From Rossellomorea aquimaris TF-12 (lineage in GTDB: Bacteria > Bacillota > Bacilli > Bacillales > Bacillaceae_B): DNA of 64,000 nucleotides. Each line of letters begins with the position of its first letter. Position 1 is the stretch's first letter. A program made the position numbers and the translations under genes. This document shows, in pieces, positions 1-9,021 of this stretch. The notes below the pieces were generated by a model. That model made no database searches. It worked only from the letters and a program-made list of their open reading frames with translations, and was not told the DNA's origin. Location: NCBI RefSeq assembly GCF_001648555.1, contig NZ_LQXM01000029.1:558001-622000 (forward strand), read 5' to 3'.

Positions 1-524
1 CCAGCAAAAATGGCCAAGGCACGTTGTGGAAGAGACTTCGAAGCAAATTGACGATCCCAAGGAGCAATTTGAGTTTCTACTCCATCCTCAACAAAAACTG
101 CTTCTTTAGAAATATCAAAGGTTTTTAGTTGTTCTTCATCTTCTTCATATCCCCGAATATAAAGTCTGTGTTCTAAATCTGCTTTTTCCACCTCTATGAC
201 TCGAATATTCGGATAGCGATCCTTGTTATTTAAGATTATTTTTTTGATTTTTTCATTTTCACCTAACACTAATCCAACTCGATGCCCGGCTTTTAATTCA
301 ATCATTTCAGGGTCTTCTCCTGCCATGCGAACAAAGCCTCCAAGTGGCAATAAACGTATTGTGTAGGTTGTTTCATTTTTCTTGTAAGAAAAAACTTTAG
401 GTCCAAATCCTATTGCAAATTCTCGACATAATATCCCAGCCCGCTTTGCAAAGATTAAGTGACCTAGTTCATGAAAAAATACTAATGCTCCAAAAATAAC
501 AATAAAGGCAATCACTGTTTGCAA
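1..524 (-). CDS. rasP: Site-2 intramembrane zinc metalloprotease RasP (5' part of gene; runs off the window)
   Basis: RasP/RseP family protease that cuts membrane-embedded substrates such as anti-sigma factors and signal-peptide remnants. I translated this segment by hand. The first 174 codons are present and begin Met-Gln-Thr-Val-Ile-Ala, followed by a first membrane helix carrying the zinc motif HELGH at residues 18-22. Then come the conserved [16 protein letters not shown] stretch and the start of the periplasmic-type PDZ region. The start is TTG at 522-524, preceded by an AAGGTGG ribosome binding site; no ATG fits. It lies just downstream of dxr in the same direction, as in Bacillus subtilis. 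The second metal-binding and PDZ parts are beyond the window edge. Confidence 0.93.
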   Translation of the reverse strand, partial: MQTVIAFIVIFGALVFFHELGHLIFAKRAGILCREFAIGFGPKVFSYKKNETTYTIRLLPLGGFVRMAGEDPEMIELKAGHRVGLVLGENEKIKKIILNNKDRYPNIRVIEVEKADLEHRLYIRGYEEDEEQLKTFDISKEAVFVEDGVETQIAPWDRQFASKSLPQRALAIFA

Positions 525-587
525 AATATAAAACCACCTTTTTTTAACCTGTTTCGAACAGATTTAAATAATAACGTTTTTGAAATT

Positions 588-617
588 AAAATACTGTGCA
601 TTATTATACTACGTCAA
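588..617 (-). promoter_or_regulatory. Possible SigA-type promoter for rasP
   Basis: In the dxr-rasP gap, TTGACG (612-617) is followed after 18 bases by TATTTT (588-593). An alternative -10, TATAAT, lies at 603-608 but has no good -35. This is a motif match only. Confidence 0.35.
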
Positions 618-648
618 AAACAATCTAAACATGACCAAGCCTCACACT

Positions 649-1794
649 CTAAATTCCATTTGTGATTGAACTACGAGTTTGTTTATCGATCGTCAAAATG
701 GTTTCAAGATCTGGCCTATGTATAACTTCATGAGAATTTAAGGCTTTCTCAATAACTTCTTCGATTTCAAGGAAAGCTATTTTATTATCCAAGAACAAAG
801 CGACAGCTGCTTCATTAGCTGCATTTAAAACCGTTGTCATACTTCCTCCTATGCGACCTGCTTCATAGGCAAAATGTAAACAACGAAATCTTTCATAGTT
901 CATTTTTTCAAAATGAAGTTGTCCAATTTCAGCTAAGTTTAATCTTTTTCCGTTAGGTCTAGGGAGTCTGTCAGGATATGTTAAGGCATATTGAATTGGC
1001 ACACGCATGTCCGGTGTTCCTAATTGTGCCATTACAGAAGAATCATGAAATTGAATCATAGAGTGGATAATACTTTCTCTATGTTGCAGAACTTCTATTT
1101 TTTCATATGGGATATCAAAAAGCCAATGAGCTTCTATCACTTCTAAACCCTTATTCATCATAGAGGCTGAATCAATAGTAATCTTTGCTCCCATAGACCA
1201 ATTAGGATGATTCAATGCTTCCTTCACTGACACTCCTACTAACTCTTCCCTTGTTCGGTCTCTGAAACTACCACCTGATGCAGTAATAATTAATTTTTCG
1301 ATATTTTTCTCCTGTTCACCTTGAAGGGCTTGGAAAATAGCTGAATGTTCACTATCTACTGGAAGTAGAGTAACCTCTTTCGATTTGGCAGCATCCATCA
1401 CAAGGTGACCAGCTGTTACAAGAGTTTCTTTATTTGCGATAGCAATCGTTTTACCTGCTTCGATTGCTTTTAATGTTGGGTATAAACCAACACTTCCGAG
1501 AACGGCATTTACAAGGATATCCGCATCTTGATGACAAGCCACTTCAACTAACCCTTCTTCTCCATATAAAACTTTCACCGAAGATGGCAATTCTCTTATA
1601 AGTTGATCTGCGTCCTTTTTCAATTGAACAGAGACAAGGCTTGGGGTAAACTCGTTAATCATTTTTCTTGCTTCTATAATATTTTTACCAACTGATAAAG
1701 CTACAAGTTTAAATTCTTCAGGATGCTCTCTCAGCACATCTAATGTTTGTATTCCTATTGAGCCAGTAGCACCCATTAAACTAATTTTTTTCAA
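649..1794 (-). CDS. dxr: 1-deoxy-D-xylulose 5-phosphate reductoisomerase
   Basis: Second enzyme of the MEP isoprenoid pathway, converting DXP to 2-C-methyl-D-erythritol 4-phosphate with NADPH and a divalent metal. The N-terminus holds the nucleotide-binding GATGSIG motif at residues 8-14. NKETLVTAG, the metal-site DSEHSAIFQ stretch and the [10 protein letters not shown] region are all present. I place the start at TTG 1792-1794 because GGGAGGAG lies 7 bases upstream and this gives 381 residues, close to the usual 380-385. An in-frame ATG at 1828-1830, next to the cdsA stop, would add 12 residues without a good binding site. It is part of uppS-cdsA-dxr-rasP; isoprenoid supply links functionally to UppS. 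Confidence 0.96.
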   Translation of the reverse strand: MKKISLMGATGSIGIQTLDVLREHPEEFKLVALSVGKNIIEARKMINEFTPSLVSVQLKKDADQLIRELPSSVKVLYGEEGLVEVACHQDADILVNAVLGSVGLYPTLKAIEAGKTIAIANKETLVTAGHLVMDAAKSKEVTLLPVDSEHSAIFQALQGEQEKNIEKLIITASGGSFRDRTREELVGVSVKEALNHPNWSMGAKITIDSASMMNKGLEVIEAHWLFDIPYEKIEVLQHRESIIHSMIQFHDSSVMAQLGTPDMRVPIQYALTYPDRLPRPNGKRLNLAEIGQLHFEKMNYERFRCLHFAYEAGRIGGSMTTVLNAANEAAVALFLDNKIAFLEIEEVIEKALNSHEVIHRPDLETILTIDKQTRSSITNGI

Positions 1795-1830
1795 ACGCCG
1801 CACTCCTCCCATTTCAAACCCTTTCACCAA

Positions 1831-2619
1831 TTATAGATTGCTAAGGAAGTGAAGAAGGGGTAAAACAAATAATAGACTGTCGAAACGATCTAATATTCCA
1901 CCGTGACCAGGTAATAAACTCCCTGAATCTTTTACTTTGTAATGTCGCTTTAATGCAGATTCAACTAAATCTCCGACTTGCCCAAAAATAGACAATATGG
2001 CTGTCACAATCACTAGCTTAGGAATCGACATATCCAATTCAGTAAAGAAGGTCATGAGTATAGCTACTATAATGGCACATACTATTCCCCCAATGAACCC
2101 TTCTACCGTTTTATTTGGACTGATTTCTGGCCATAACTTCTTTTTACCGATAGCTCGTCCAATGAAATATGCACCTGAATCTGTTGCCCAAATAATGAAC
2201 AACGCATAAAATACGTATTGAACTCCTTCTAAGCGAGTATCGATAAAATAATAAAAACCGATTCCTACATAGAGAATACTAAGTAAAGAGAAACCAACAT
2301 CATCAAAGGTAAAGCGATTCTTAGTTGCAACTGTATAAGTTAGAAATAAGATTACCGCAATAAATGCAAGTTCAAGTTTAGAATATCCAAAATCCTGAAT
2401 AATCCCTATGTAGTCCTCTGGTATCAAAAACACCCATAGTAAAGCTAATGATAATAAACCTGGAATTGTTAAAATCCATTGTCCACGCATCTTTAATGCT
2501 TCGTAAAGTCCAACGGAAGCAATTAGGTACATTAAAATAATAAATGGAGTCTTACCAAATAGTATAATCGGTAGAAAGACTGCCGCCGCGACAACTGCTG
2601 TAATAATTCGTTGTTTCAT
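1831..2619 (-). CDS. cdsA: Phosphatidate cytidylyltransferase (CDP-diglyceride synthase)
   Basis: Makes CDP-diacylglycerol from CTP and phosphatidic acid, the branch point for membrane phospholipids. The 262-residue protein is a polytopic membrane protein with about eight hydrophobic helices. It carries the family signature near the C-terminus, where GDLVESALKRHYKVKDSG is followed by LLPGHGGILDRFDS; the Asp residues there are expected to bind metal. SPNKTVEGFIGG is also conserved. Its ATG overlaps the uppS stop by one base (TAATG), implying translational coupling, and dxr follows at once. Confidence 0.96.
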   Translation of the reverse strand: MKQRIITAVVAAAVFLPIILFGKTPFIILMYLIASVGLYEALKMRGQWILTIPGLLSLALLWVFLIPEDYIGIIQDFGYSKLELAFIAVILFLTYTVATKNRFTFDDVGFSLLSILYVGIGFYYFIDTRLEGVQYVFYALFIIWATDSGAYFIGRAIGKKKLWPEISPNKTVEGFIGGIVCAIIVAILMTFFTELDMSIPKLVIVTAILSIFGQVGDLVESALKRHYKVKDSGSLLPGHGGILDRFDSLLFVLPLLHFLSNL

Positions 2620-3410
2620 TATGATTCCTCACTTTGTAACCCACCAAATCTTCTCGAACGACCTTGGTATGCTTCTATTGCTTCAGTAAGTTGCTCTTTA
2701 CCAAAATCCGGCCACAGTACATCGGTGAAAAAGAACTCCGTGTAAGCTAATTGCCAAAGCATAAAATTACTTAAACGGATTTCTCCACTGGTACGAATAA
2801 GTAGGTCAGGGTCTTTTAAATCTTTAGTCATTAAATAACTTGAAAAAACTTCCTCATTTATTTGATTTTCATCTAGTATACCATTTTGAACATCTTTTAA
2901 GACATGCTTCATGGAATCAATAATTTCAGAGCGACTTCCATAGTTTAAAGCAAAATTTAAAATGAGACCATCGTTATGCCTGGTTTCCTCCATTGCTTTT
3001 GTAACAGCTTTTGTTGTATTTGATGGAAGCGCTCCTGTTGAACCCATCATTCGGACTTGAACATTTTCTTCAATTAATTCAGGCAAGAAGGTTCCAAGAA
3101 ATTCTTCTGGTAACTTCATGAGAAATTCCACTTCCATTTTTGGACGCTTCCAATTCTCTGTAGAAAAAGCATATAAAGTTAAGGTTTCTACACCCAGTTC
3201 ATTAGCTAATTTCGTAATTCGCCTAACGCATTTCATTCCTTCATGATGACCCGCAACCCTGGGTAAAGCTCTTTTTTTAGCCCAGCGTCCATTTCCATCC
3301 ATAATAATGGCTATATGACCCGGTATAGGGTGTTTGACTAATTCTTGAAAACGTTCTTCAAAGCTATCTGAGCCCTGCTGCCGTTTCCATTGTTTAAGCT
3401 TGTTTAGCAT
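2619..3410 (-). CDS. uppS: Isoprenyl (undecaprenyl) diphosphate synthase
   Basis: Cis-prenyltransferase that elongates farnesyl diphosphate to the C55 lipid carrier needed for peptidoglycan and teichoic acids. The catalytic DGNGRW motif is at residues 38-43 (Asp38), followed by AGHHEGM, TLYAFSTENWKRP and the C-terminal DLLIRTSGE and RLSNFMLWQ motifs. Length is 263 residues, against 260 in Bacillus subtilis. The start is ATG 3408-3410, with a GGAGG site just upstream. A longer in-frame extension to 3458 has no binding site and no family similarity. First gene of the uppS-cdsA-dxr-rasP group, after the frr terminator. Confidence 0.96.
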   Translation of the reverse strand: MLNKLKQWKRQQGSDSFEERFQELVKHPIPGHIAIIMDGNGRWAKKRALPRVAGHHEGMKCVRRITKLANELGVETLTLYAFSTENWKRPKMEVEFLMKLPEEFLGTFLPELIEENVQVRMMGSTGALPSNTTKAVTKAMEETRHNDGLILNFALNYGSRSEIIDSMKHVLKDVQNGILDENQINEEVFSSYLMTKDLKDPDLLIRTSGEIRLSNFMLWQLAYTEFFFTDVLWPDFGKEQLTEAIEAYQGRSRRFGGLQSEES

Positions 3411-3529
3411 AAAAAATCCTCCACCAACAATCCAAAAAATATTTACCTTTACTATCATATCAAAAAAACAGAAAGATATCTTCTAGAAAATTGAATATGT
3501 ACTTCTTTAAATCAATGATGTCAAAACAA

Positions 3530-3577
3530 AAGGACTGCCCAATAAGGAATTTGATTTCACTTATAGGTCAGCCCCTT
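3530..3577 (-). terminator. Rho-independent terminator after frr
   Basis: On the minus strand an imperfect hairpin (arms 3577-3560 and 3546-3530, cores GGGGCTGACC and GGGCAGTCC) is followed by TTGTTTTGAC. It sits between frr and uppS. Confidence 0.75.
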
Positions 3578-3595
3578 AAGATTAGATTATAAAAG

Positions 3596-4153
3596 TTATA
3601 CTTCTAAAATTTCTTTTTCTTTATCTTTTGCAATATTATCTATTTTTGTAATGTTTTCATCTGTCGCTTTTTGAACGTCATCTGAATAGCCACGAAGATC
3701 ATCTTCTGTGATATCTCCATTTTTTTCTTTTTTCTTTAAATCATCATTTGCATCTCGTCGAATATTACGAATTGCAACTTTTGCATCTTCAGCTTCTTTT
3801 TTAACAAGCTTTACAAGGTCCTTACGGCGTTCTTCAGTTAATGCTGGAATTACAATACGAATAATGTTTCCGTCACTCGTAGGGGTAATTCCTAAATCTG
3901 ATTTTAAAATTGCTTTTTCAATATCTCCCAAAGCTGATTTATCGTATGGTTGGATTACAAGCATACGAGCCTCTGGAATTGAGATTCCTGCTAATTGATT
4001 TACCGGAGTTGGCGCACCGTAATAATCTACCGTTATTTTATCAAGTAGAGAGGCATTTGCTCTACCGGCACGGATACTAGCTAACTCACGAGAAAATGTT
4101 TGAATTGCTTTTGTCATTCGGTCATTTGCATTGGTTATTATTGTGTTTGGCAT
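3596..4153 (-). CDS. frr: Ribosome recycling factor
   Basis: Releases ribosomes from mRNA after termination, together with EF-G. The 185-residue length is standard. [19 protein letters not shown] near residue 25, the central [11 protein letters not shown], and the C-terminal [14 protein letters not shown] followed by [10 protein letters not shown] all match the family. The gene directly abuts pyrH, whose stop lies at 4153, so pyrH-frr is probably one transcript ending at the hairpin 3530-3577. Confidence 0.97.
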   Translation of the reverse strand: MPNTIITNANDRMTKAIQTFSRELASIRAGRANASLLDKITVDYYGAPTPVNQLAGISIPEARMLVIQPYDKSALGDIEKAILKSDLGITPTSDGNIIRIVIPALTEERRKDLVKLVKKEAEDAKVAIRNIRRDANDDLKKKEKNGDITEDDLRGYSDDVQKATDENITKIDNIAKDKEKEILEV

Positions 4154-4878
4154 TAAGATTTCCCCCTTACGATTGTCCCAATATTCTCACCAGTAATTGC
4201 TCTTTTAATATTCCCATTCTCCATAATAGAGAATACAATAAGTGGAATATCATTGTCCATACAGAGAGAAGAGGCGGTTGAATCCATTACAGCTAAACCT
4301 TCTTTTAAAACATCTAGATAGGAAAGTTCATTATACTTTACTGCTGTTTCGTCTAACTTCGGATCTGCTGAATATACACCATCTACATTATTCTTTGCCA
4401 TAAGAATCACTTCAGCTTCAATTTCAGCTGCTCGAAGTGCCGCGGTCGTATCAGTAGAGAAATAAGGATTACCTGTACCTGCTGCAAAAATTACAACACG
4501 CTTTTTCTCTAAATGACGGATTGCTCTACGTCTGATATAAGGTTCAGCTACTTGACGCATATCAATAGATGTTTGAACCCTTGTCTCAATCCCTTGGTGC
4601 TCGAGGCTATCTTGAAGAGCAAGGGAATTCATAACCGTTGCAAGCATACCCATATAGTCTGCTGACGCACGATCCATTCCCATTTCACTTCCTATTTTAC
4701 CACGCCAGATATTGCCTCCGCCAACTACAACTGCTACTTCTACTCCAAGCTCTGCAATTTCCTTTACTTCTTCTGCAACATTTTTTATGACAGAAGGATT
4801 AATGCCAAAGCCATCATCACCAGCTAAAGCTTCTCCACTTAGTTTAAGAACGACACGTTTGTACTTAGGAACGCTCAT
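4153..4878 (-). CDS. pyrH: UMP kinase
   Basis: Phosphorylates UMP to UDP, a hexameric bacterial enzyme of the amino-acid kinase fold. The N-terminal KLSGEAL and the glycine-rich [11 protein letters not shown] are present, then [35 protein letters not shown] and the C-terminal [13 protein letters not shown] start at ATG 4876-4878 (241 residues; B. subtilis 240), since GGAGGTT lies 5 bases upstream. The earlier in-frame ATG at 4888-4890 is part of that binding site region. Transcribed with frr. Confidence 0.96.
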   Translation of the reverse strand: MSVPKYKRVVLKLSGEALAGDDGFGINPSVIKNVAEEVKEIAELGVEVAVVVGGGNIWRGKIGSEMGMDRASADYMGMLATVMNSLALQDSLEHQGIETRVQTSIDMRQVAEPYIRRRAIRHLEKKRVVIFAAGTGNPYFSTDTTAALRAAEIEAEVILMAKNNVDGVYSADPKLDETAVKYNELSYLDVLKEGLAVMDSTASSLCMDNDIPLIVFSIMENGNIKRAITGENIGTIVRGKS

Positions 4879-4917
4879 AGGAACCTCCATATGTATTTAG
4901 AATTTTTCTTGAAAAAT

Positions 4918-4940
4918 AGGGAACACGCTAGGTGTTCCCT
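4918..4940 (-). terminator. Terminator after tsf
   Basis: A perfect 9-bp stem (AGGGAACAC with GTGTTCCCT) with a five-base loop is followed on the minus strand by TATTTTTC. It lies between tsf and pyrH. Confidence 0.8.
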
Positions 4941-4971
4941 ACTAAGAAATGTTTAACTCAATCAGTTTACA

Positions 4972-5853
4972 TTATTTCTTAACTTGGCTCATTACTTCTT
5001 CAGCAAAGTTATCTTGACGTTTTTCAAGACCTTCACCAACTTCGTAACGGATAAAATCAGTTAAAGTGGCTTTATTTGCTTCAAGGTATTGACGTACTTT
5101 TTGATCTGGATTCTTAACGAATGTTTGATCAAGGATACAGATATCCTCAAAGTATTTACCTAGGCGGCCTTCTACCATTTTTTCAACGATATTTTCAGGC
5201 TTTCCTTCATTTAACGCTTGTTGCTTTAGAACTTCACGCTCACGCTCTACTTCTTCAGCAGAAACCTGGTCACGAGAAACATACTTAGGGTTTAATGCTG
5301 CAGCATGCATCGCAACATCTTTTGCTACACTTGCATCAGTTGTGCCTTCTACTACTGTAAGAACAGCAATACGGCCACCCATGTGTAGATATTCACCGAA
5401 CGCAGCGTTTTCACCTTTAGTACGGATTTCAAAACGACGCAGGGTGATTTTTTCACCAATTTTAGCAATGGCAGCATTAATGAATTCAGTTACTGTTGAA
5501 CCATTTGTCATTTTTTGCTCTAGAGCTTCCTCAACAGAAGAAGGTTTGTTAGCAAGTAAGTGATCAGCTAGTTCTTTTACAAGGCTTTGGAAGTTTTCGT
5601 TTTTCGCAACGAAATCAGTCTCAGCATTCACTTCAAAGATAATTGCAGTGTTTCCTTCACTTGCGATGTAAGTTGTTCCTTCGGCTGCAATACGATCAGC
5701 TTTTTTCGCTGCTTTCGCGATTCCTTTTTCACGAAGGAAGTCAATTGCTTTGTCCATGTCACCATCTGTTTCAGTTAACGCTTTTTTACAATCCATCATA
5801 CCAGCGCCAGTTTTTTCACGAAGTTCTTTAACCATTTGTGCAGTAATTGCCAT
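4972..5853 (-). CDS. tsf: Elongation factor Ts
   Basis: Nucleotide exchange factor for EF-Tu. The 293-residue protein begins [20 protein letters not shown], followed by DCKKAL (EF-Ts signature 1), and carries [13 protein letters not shown] (signature 2) near residue 75. Length matches B. subtilis (293). It follows rpsB, from which it is separated by a strong hairpin (6013-6047) and probably a second promoter, so it can be expressed partly on its own. Confidence 0.97.
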   Translation of the reverse strand: MAITAQMVKELREKTGAGMMDCKKALTETDGDMDKAIDFLREKGIAKAAKKADRIAAEGTTYIASEGNTAIIFEVNAETDFVAKNENFQSLVKELADHLLANKPSSVEEALEQKMTNGSTVTEFINAAIAKIGEKITLRRFEIRTKGENAAFGEYLHMGGRIAVLTVVEGTTDASVAKDVAMHAAALNPKYVSRDQVSAEEVEREREVLKQQALNEGKPENIVEKMVEGRLGKYFEDICILDQTFVKNPDQKVRQYLEANKATLTDFIRYEVGEGLEKRQDNFAEEVMSQVKK

Positions 5854-5936
5854 AGTGGATTTCCTCCTTAAATTTACTATGTAGACATTAGCTTCTTAAG
5901 AAATGTTTCGTAAAACGAGGGAAAAACCTCCTGCTC

Positions 5937-5945
5937 ATTTTACCA
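5937..5945 (-). promoter_or_regulatory. Possible extended -10 promoter for tsf
   Basis: On the minus strand TGGTAAAAT (5945-5937) forms an extended -10 (TGn plus TAAAAT) about 70 bases ahead of tsf and downstream of the rpsB hairpin. No clear -35 is present. Motif match only. Confidence 0.35.
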
Positions 5946-6012
5946 CATTTAAGGCTTAGTCATAAATGTGCTAGAGCTTAAAATAAGTTAGCACTTAGAA
6001 TACTCTTTAAAA

Positions 6013-6047
6013 AAAGGTGATAAGGGTAAGCCCCACTTATCACCTTT
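6013..6047 (-). terminator. Terminator or partial terminator between rpsB and tsf
   Basis: A 12-bp perfect stem (AAAGGTGATAAG with CTTATCACCTTT) with an 11-base loop is followed on the minus strand by TTTTTTAAAGAG. Because tsf follows, some read-through is expected. Confidence 0.85.
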
Positions 6048-6053
6048 CTTGAA

Positions 6054-6761
6054 TTACTCAGCTGCTACAGCTGCTTCTTCACCTTGTTTCGCTTCTAAAA
6101 TAGCATCTGCCATTTTACCTGTAAGAAGCTTAACTGCGCGAATTGCATCATCATTCGCAGGAATAACAACGTCGATTTCGTCTGGATCACAGTTCGTATC
6201 GACAATACCTACGATAGGGATATTAAGTTTACGAGCTTCCGCTACAGCGATACGCTCTTTACGAGGATCGATGATGAATAATGCATCAGGTAGCGTGTTC
6301 ATATCTTTGATACCGCCTAGGAATTTAACTAAGCGTTCATGTTCTTTTTTAAGTTGAACTACTTCTTTCTTAGGAAGTACTTCAAACGTTCCGTCTTCTT
6401 CCATTTTCTCAATTTCTTTAAGACGAGAAATACGCTTTTGAATTGTTTCGAAGTTAGTAAGTGTTCCACCTAACCAACGTTGGTTGATGTAGTACATACC
6501 TGCACGTTCTGCTTCTTCTTTAACAGACTCTTGTGCTTGCTTTTTTGTTCCAACGAAAAGAACTTTACCGCCGTTACCAGCTAATTCTTTAACGAATTTG
6601 TACGCTTCTTCAACCTTTTTAACTGTTTTTTGAAGGTCGATGATATAGATACCGTTACGCTCCGTGAAGATGTATCTCTTCATTTTTGGGTTCCAACGGC
6701 GAGTTTGGTGTCCGAAATGTACACCAGCTTCTAGCAATTGTTTCATTGAAATTACTGACAT
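6054..6761 (-). CDS. rpsB: 30S ribosomal protein S2
   Basis: Structural protein of the small ribosomal subunit. The 235-residue sequence starts [20 protein letters not shown] and contains the S2 signatures near residue 10 and in the [19 protein letters not shown] region; the central coiled part ([12 protein letters not shown]) is typical. The ribosome binding site AGGAGG lies about 7 bases from the ATG. It has its own promoter (6881-6909) just inside the end of the swrB region, with a leader of about 110 bases. Confidence 0.98.
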   Translation of the reverse strand: MSVISMKQLLEAGVHFGHQTRRWNPKMKRYIFTERNGIYIIDLQKTVKKVEEAYKFVKELAGNGGKVLFVGTKKQAQESVKEEAERAGMYYINQRWLGGTLTNFETIQKRISRLKEIEKMEEDGTFEVLPKKEVVQLKKEHERLVKFLGGIKDMNTLPDALFIIDPRKERIAVAEARKLNIPIVGIVDTNCDPDEIDVVIPANDDAIRAVKLLTGKMADAILEAKQGEEAAVAAE

Positions 6762-6880
6762 GTGTGTTTCCTCCTAATGGTTTTTCTTTTTCTCCTCCGC
6801 TTCTGTCATCTTGAGGTAGAAACTATTAAATATAGCACCATCTACTTCAATCGAGAAACGTGTGTAATCACACCATGAAT

Positions 6881-6909
6881 ACTATAGCATACCTTGTTGA
6901 GGCAATCAA
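6881..6909 (-). promoter_or_regulatory. SigA promoter of rpsB
   Basis: TTGATT (6904-6909), a 17-base spacer and TATAGT (6881-6886) preceded by TG give a near-ideal vegetative promoter. The predicted start near 6874 places a GTGTG/CACAC hairpin (6860-6873) at the very 5' end of the message. It separates rpsB-tsf from the fla/che operon upstream. Confidence 0.75.
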
Positions 6910-6916
6910 GAACTTC

Positions 6917-7468
6917 CTACATTTTTTGACGGAATTTTATAAGAAGCTCTATTTCCGTCTTGCCTTTCCCTACCCTTTTCGCTATTTCTTCTATGGATAA
7001 TCCTTTATTTTTCATGGTAAGGACCTGATGAGAAAGGTCCTTTTCTTCTAATTCTGGTTCTTTTCCATTAACCCCTCTGTCTTCTGAACCATCATCATCG
7101 CCGAGAGGAGTAATGGGGTTTTTATATGCTTTCGCAGCGTGTATACGATTAAAGCTGCTATTTTTTATACTATTGTTATTCTCTGGATAACCCTTTTTAT
7201 CTCTAATAGGACCTTCATTAGAGATTTCGTAGGGCCTCATGTCCGAACCTTGACTAGAAGGACGATTCTCAAGATTTTGTAGAAAGCTTTCGTTCTCTTC
7301 TTTCATTTCCAGAAGATAAGTGGAAATGACCTCTTCCATTTCCTTCATTATTTTTTCTTGTTTTTTCTCTATGTCTGAAACACGATTTTGTCTAGTAAAT
7401 AAGATAACAATACCAAGGAGAGAAATGATGTTGAGAAGAAATGAAAGGAACAGTAAAAAAGTTGTCAA
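6917..7468 (-). CDS. swrB: Swarming motility protein SwrB
   Basis: Last gene of the fla/che operon. SwrB helps assembly and activation of the flagellar export apparatus in B. subtilis. The 183-residue protein has one N-terminal membrane helix (residues about 3-25), then a charged coiled region (DIEKKQEKIMKEMEEVISTY), a variable linker, and the conserved C-terminal helix-turn-helix-like tail SIEEIAKRVGKGKTEIELL. It is slightly longer than the B. subtilis protein. The start is TTG 7466-7468, with GAGGTGATA just upstream. Identification rests on the N- and C-terminal pattern plus position between sigD and rpsB. Confidence 0.85.
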   Translation of the reverse strand: MTTFLLFLSFLLNIISLLGIVILFTRQNRVSDIEKKQEKIMKEMEEVISTYLLEMKEENESFLQNLENRPSSQGSDMRPYEISNEGPIRDKKGYPENNNSIKNSSFNRIHAAKAYKNPITPLGDDDGSEDRGVNGKEPELEEKDLSHQVLTMKNKGLSIEEIAKRVGKGKTEIELLIKFRQKM

Positions 7469-7527
7469 TATATCACCTCATTCAAATTTTAGTAGTTGCT
7501 AATGACAATGCTCTATTTGCAATGATT

Positions 7528-7669
7528 GTTGATCAATTCCTACAGGAGAAGTAGGACAGTCGGAAAAATACAGGGTCTTAACACGAGGTCATAAGCCTTG
7601 AACTACACAGGTGATACTTATACAGGCAGGACCTCCCCCGGAAATCGGGCATCTGAATTGGAAATCAAC
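7528..7669. repeat. Degenerate copy of a dispersed Bacillaceae intergenic repeat
   Basis: The gap between swrB and the next gene (7469-7783) holds a 142-bp unit bounded by GTTGAT (7528-7533) and ATCAAC (7664-7669). Inside are a CCCG/CGGG stem (near 7640-7650) and a long inverted pair AGGTC...ATAAG / CTTAT...GACCT. The order of blocks (tccta-cagga, gggtctt, caggtg, ggacctcccccgg, gcatctg, ggaaatcaacc) resembles from memory a GC-rich intergenic repeat seen in Bacillaceae genomes. It appears decayed. No coding potential was found in it. Confidence 0.5.
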
Positions 7670-7717
7670 CATCAATCTTTTTTAAAAAGCAACAAAGTTT
7701 TCGAAAGCAGCAAAGAA

Positions 7718-7763
7718 AAAGACTGCCCCTTTAAATGAAATCTTCCTCTTAGGAACAGTCTTT
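7718..7763 (-). terminator. Terminator after the sigD-linked hypothetical gene
   Basis: Minus-strand arms AAAGACTG (7763-7756) and CAGTCTTT (7725-7718), followed by TTCTTTGC. It lies upstream of swrB, so swrB expression would depend on read-through or another promoter. Confidence 0.65.
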
Positions 7764-7783
7764 ATGGCAGCTATATCTAACTA

Positions 7784-8092
7784 TTAACCAGAATAATCAA
7801 TACTCTTTCCTTTAAATGGATGAGGATTCCCAGGCTTTAATTGAGCCTGACTATCTGATCTCGGGCTTTTTTCACTAGAATGCTTCTGTTTTGATTTTTC
7901 TTGATGAAGAGTAGCATCCCCTTTTGCATCAGCCTGTTTAACAGATTGTCTTTTCTTTTTTAACTCTTTCTCCATTTCAAGGGCTACTGCACTTTGGAGG
8001 AGTTGATTTTGTTCCTGATTTTGTTGAGCAGCTTTTCCTGCCTCAAACGTTCTAGGCAGAGCTACTTGCATCTCGATTGCCTTAAGACTCAT
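7784..8092 (-). CDS. Small hydrophilic conserved-position protein between sigD and swrB
   Basis: I do not recognise a function. The 102-residue protein has no membrane helix. It is rich in Lys, Gln and Ser; an N-terminal MSLKAIEMQVALPRTFEAGK is followed by a Gln-rich stretch and a basic, probably disordered middle (KELKKKRQSVKQ), ending in a Pro/Gly-rich tail. The binding site GAGGGAT lies 5 bases from the ATG, and the gene begins 26 bases after the sigD stop, so it is co-transcribed with sigD. Genes of this kind occur at this place in some Bacillaceae; B. subtilis goes directly from sigD to swrB. Confidence 0.65.
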   Translation of the reverse strand: MSLKAIEMQVALPRTFEAGKAAQQNQEQNQLLQSAVALEMEKELKKKRQSVKQADAKGDATLHQEKSKQKHSSEKSPRSDSQAQLKPGNPHPFKGKSIDYSG

Positions 8093-8118
8093 GGAAATCC
8101 CTCATTTCAATGAGAAGG

Positions 8119-8877
8119 TTATGAGCTGAGTAAATTACGTAATTTATAAATGGCTTTGGAATGTATTTGTGAGATCCTAGATGTTGATAGCTTCATGACC
8201 TCTCCTATTTCTGTTAATGTTAATTCTTCTTTATAAAATAAACTTAACACAAGTTGTTCTTTTTCAGAAAGCTTCAGAATTGTTGATTCCAATTCAGTTA
8301 TTCTTTCACCCTTTACGATTTCTTCTTCAGGAGAAATCATCTTGTCATCTTTCAAAGAGTAGGTTTGAGTATCATGATCGTCATCTGTAAGCTGATCATC
8401 GATGGATAGTACATTGGCAAAAAAATGTTCATTCGTCGTTTGGTAAACATCCTCAGGAGACATCTCTAACGCACTTGCTACTTCTTCAGCCGATACATGT
8501 CTTAGTAATTTTTGCTCTAATTCTACGACTTTAGCTTCAATTCTTTTAGCCTTATCTCTAGTGGATCTTGGTAGCCAATCTTCTTTTCTAAGACCATCCA
8601 GAATTGCTCCTCTTACCCGAAATGAAGCGTATGTATCGAACTTTAAATCCCTTGAAGGATCAAACTTTTGAAGTGCATCGAGTAATCCCATCAACCCAAG
8701 ACTTTTTATATCTTCTCTCGAGACGTTTCTTGGTAGCCCTACGGAAATACGCTGAACATGATACGAAACTAACGGCATGTATTTTTTAACTAACATGTCA
8801 CCTGCTTCGGTATCACGATTTTCTATCCATTTTTCCCAATATTGTTGTTCATCGGTTCGAGGGGGTTGCTGAGACAT
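8119..8877 (-). CDS. sigD: RNA polymerase sigma factor SigD (FliA family, motility)
   Basis: Directs transcription of late motility, chemotaxis and autolysin genes. The 252-residue protein shows region 2 (NVSREDIKSLGLMGLLDALQ, then FDTYASFRVRGAILDGLR), region 3 (LEMSPEDVYQ) and region 4 with a helix-turn-helix (LTLTEIGEVMKLSTSRISQI). Length matches B. subtilis SigD (254). AAGGAGGAGTC precedes the ATG. It sits near the far end of the fla/che operon, as in B. subtilis, where distance from the promoter limits SigD levels and creates motile and sessile subpopulations; the same layout here suggests the same control. Confidence 0.96.
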   Translation of the reverse strand: MSQQPPRTDEQQYWEKWIENRDTEAGDMLVKKYMPLVSYHVQRISVGLPRNVSREDIKSLGLMGLLDALQKFDPSRDLKFDTYASFRVRGAILDGLRKEDWLPRSTRDKAKRIEAKVVELEQKLLRHVSAEEVASALEMSPEDVYQTTNEHFFANVLSIDDQLTDDDHDTQTYSLKDDKMISPEEEIVKGERITELESTILKLSEKEQLVLSLFYKEELTLTEIGEVMKLSTSRISQIHSKAIYKLRNLLSS

Positions 8878-9021
8878 GAGACTCCTCCTTACTGTTTATT
8901 TTTAAATTTGTTTCATAGCGATACCTTTTTCTAAAGCTCTGTTAAATCTAGCTGTTTCTTTCACTCCTGACAGGTGGTGAACCACCTTTTCCGACAACAA
9001 AACTTATCCAAAAAAGCAATA

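Noticed and set aside
541-575. CTGTT-CGA-AACAG palindrome upstream of rasP considered as a LexA box
   Set aside because: Does not match the Bacillus LexA consensus CGAAC-N4-GTTCG.
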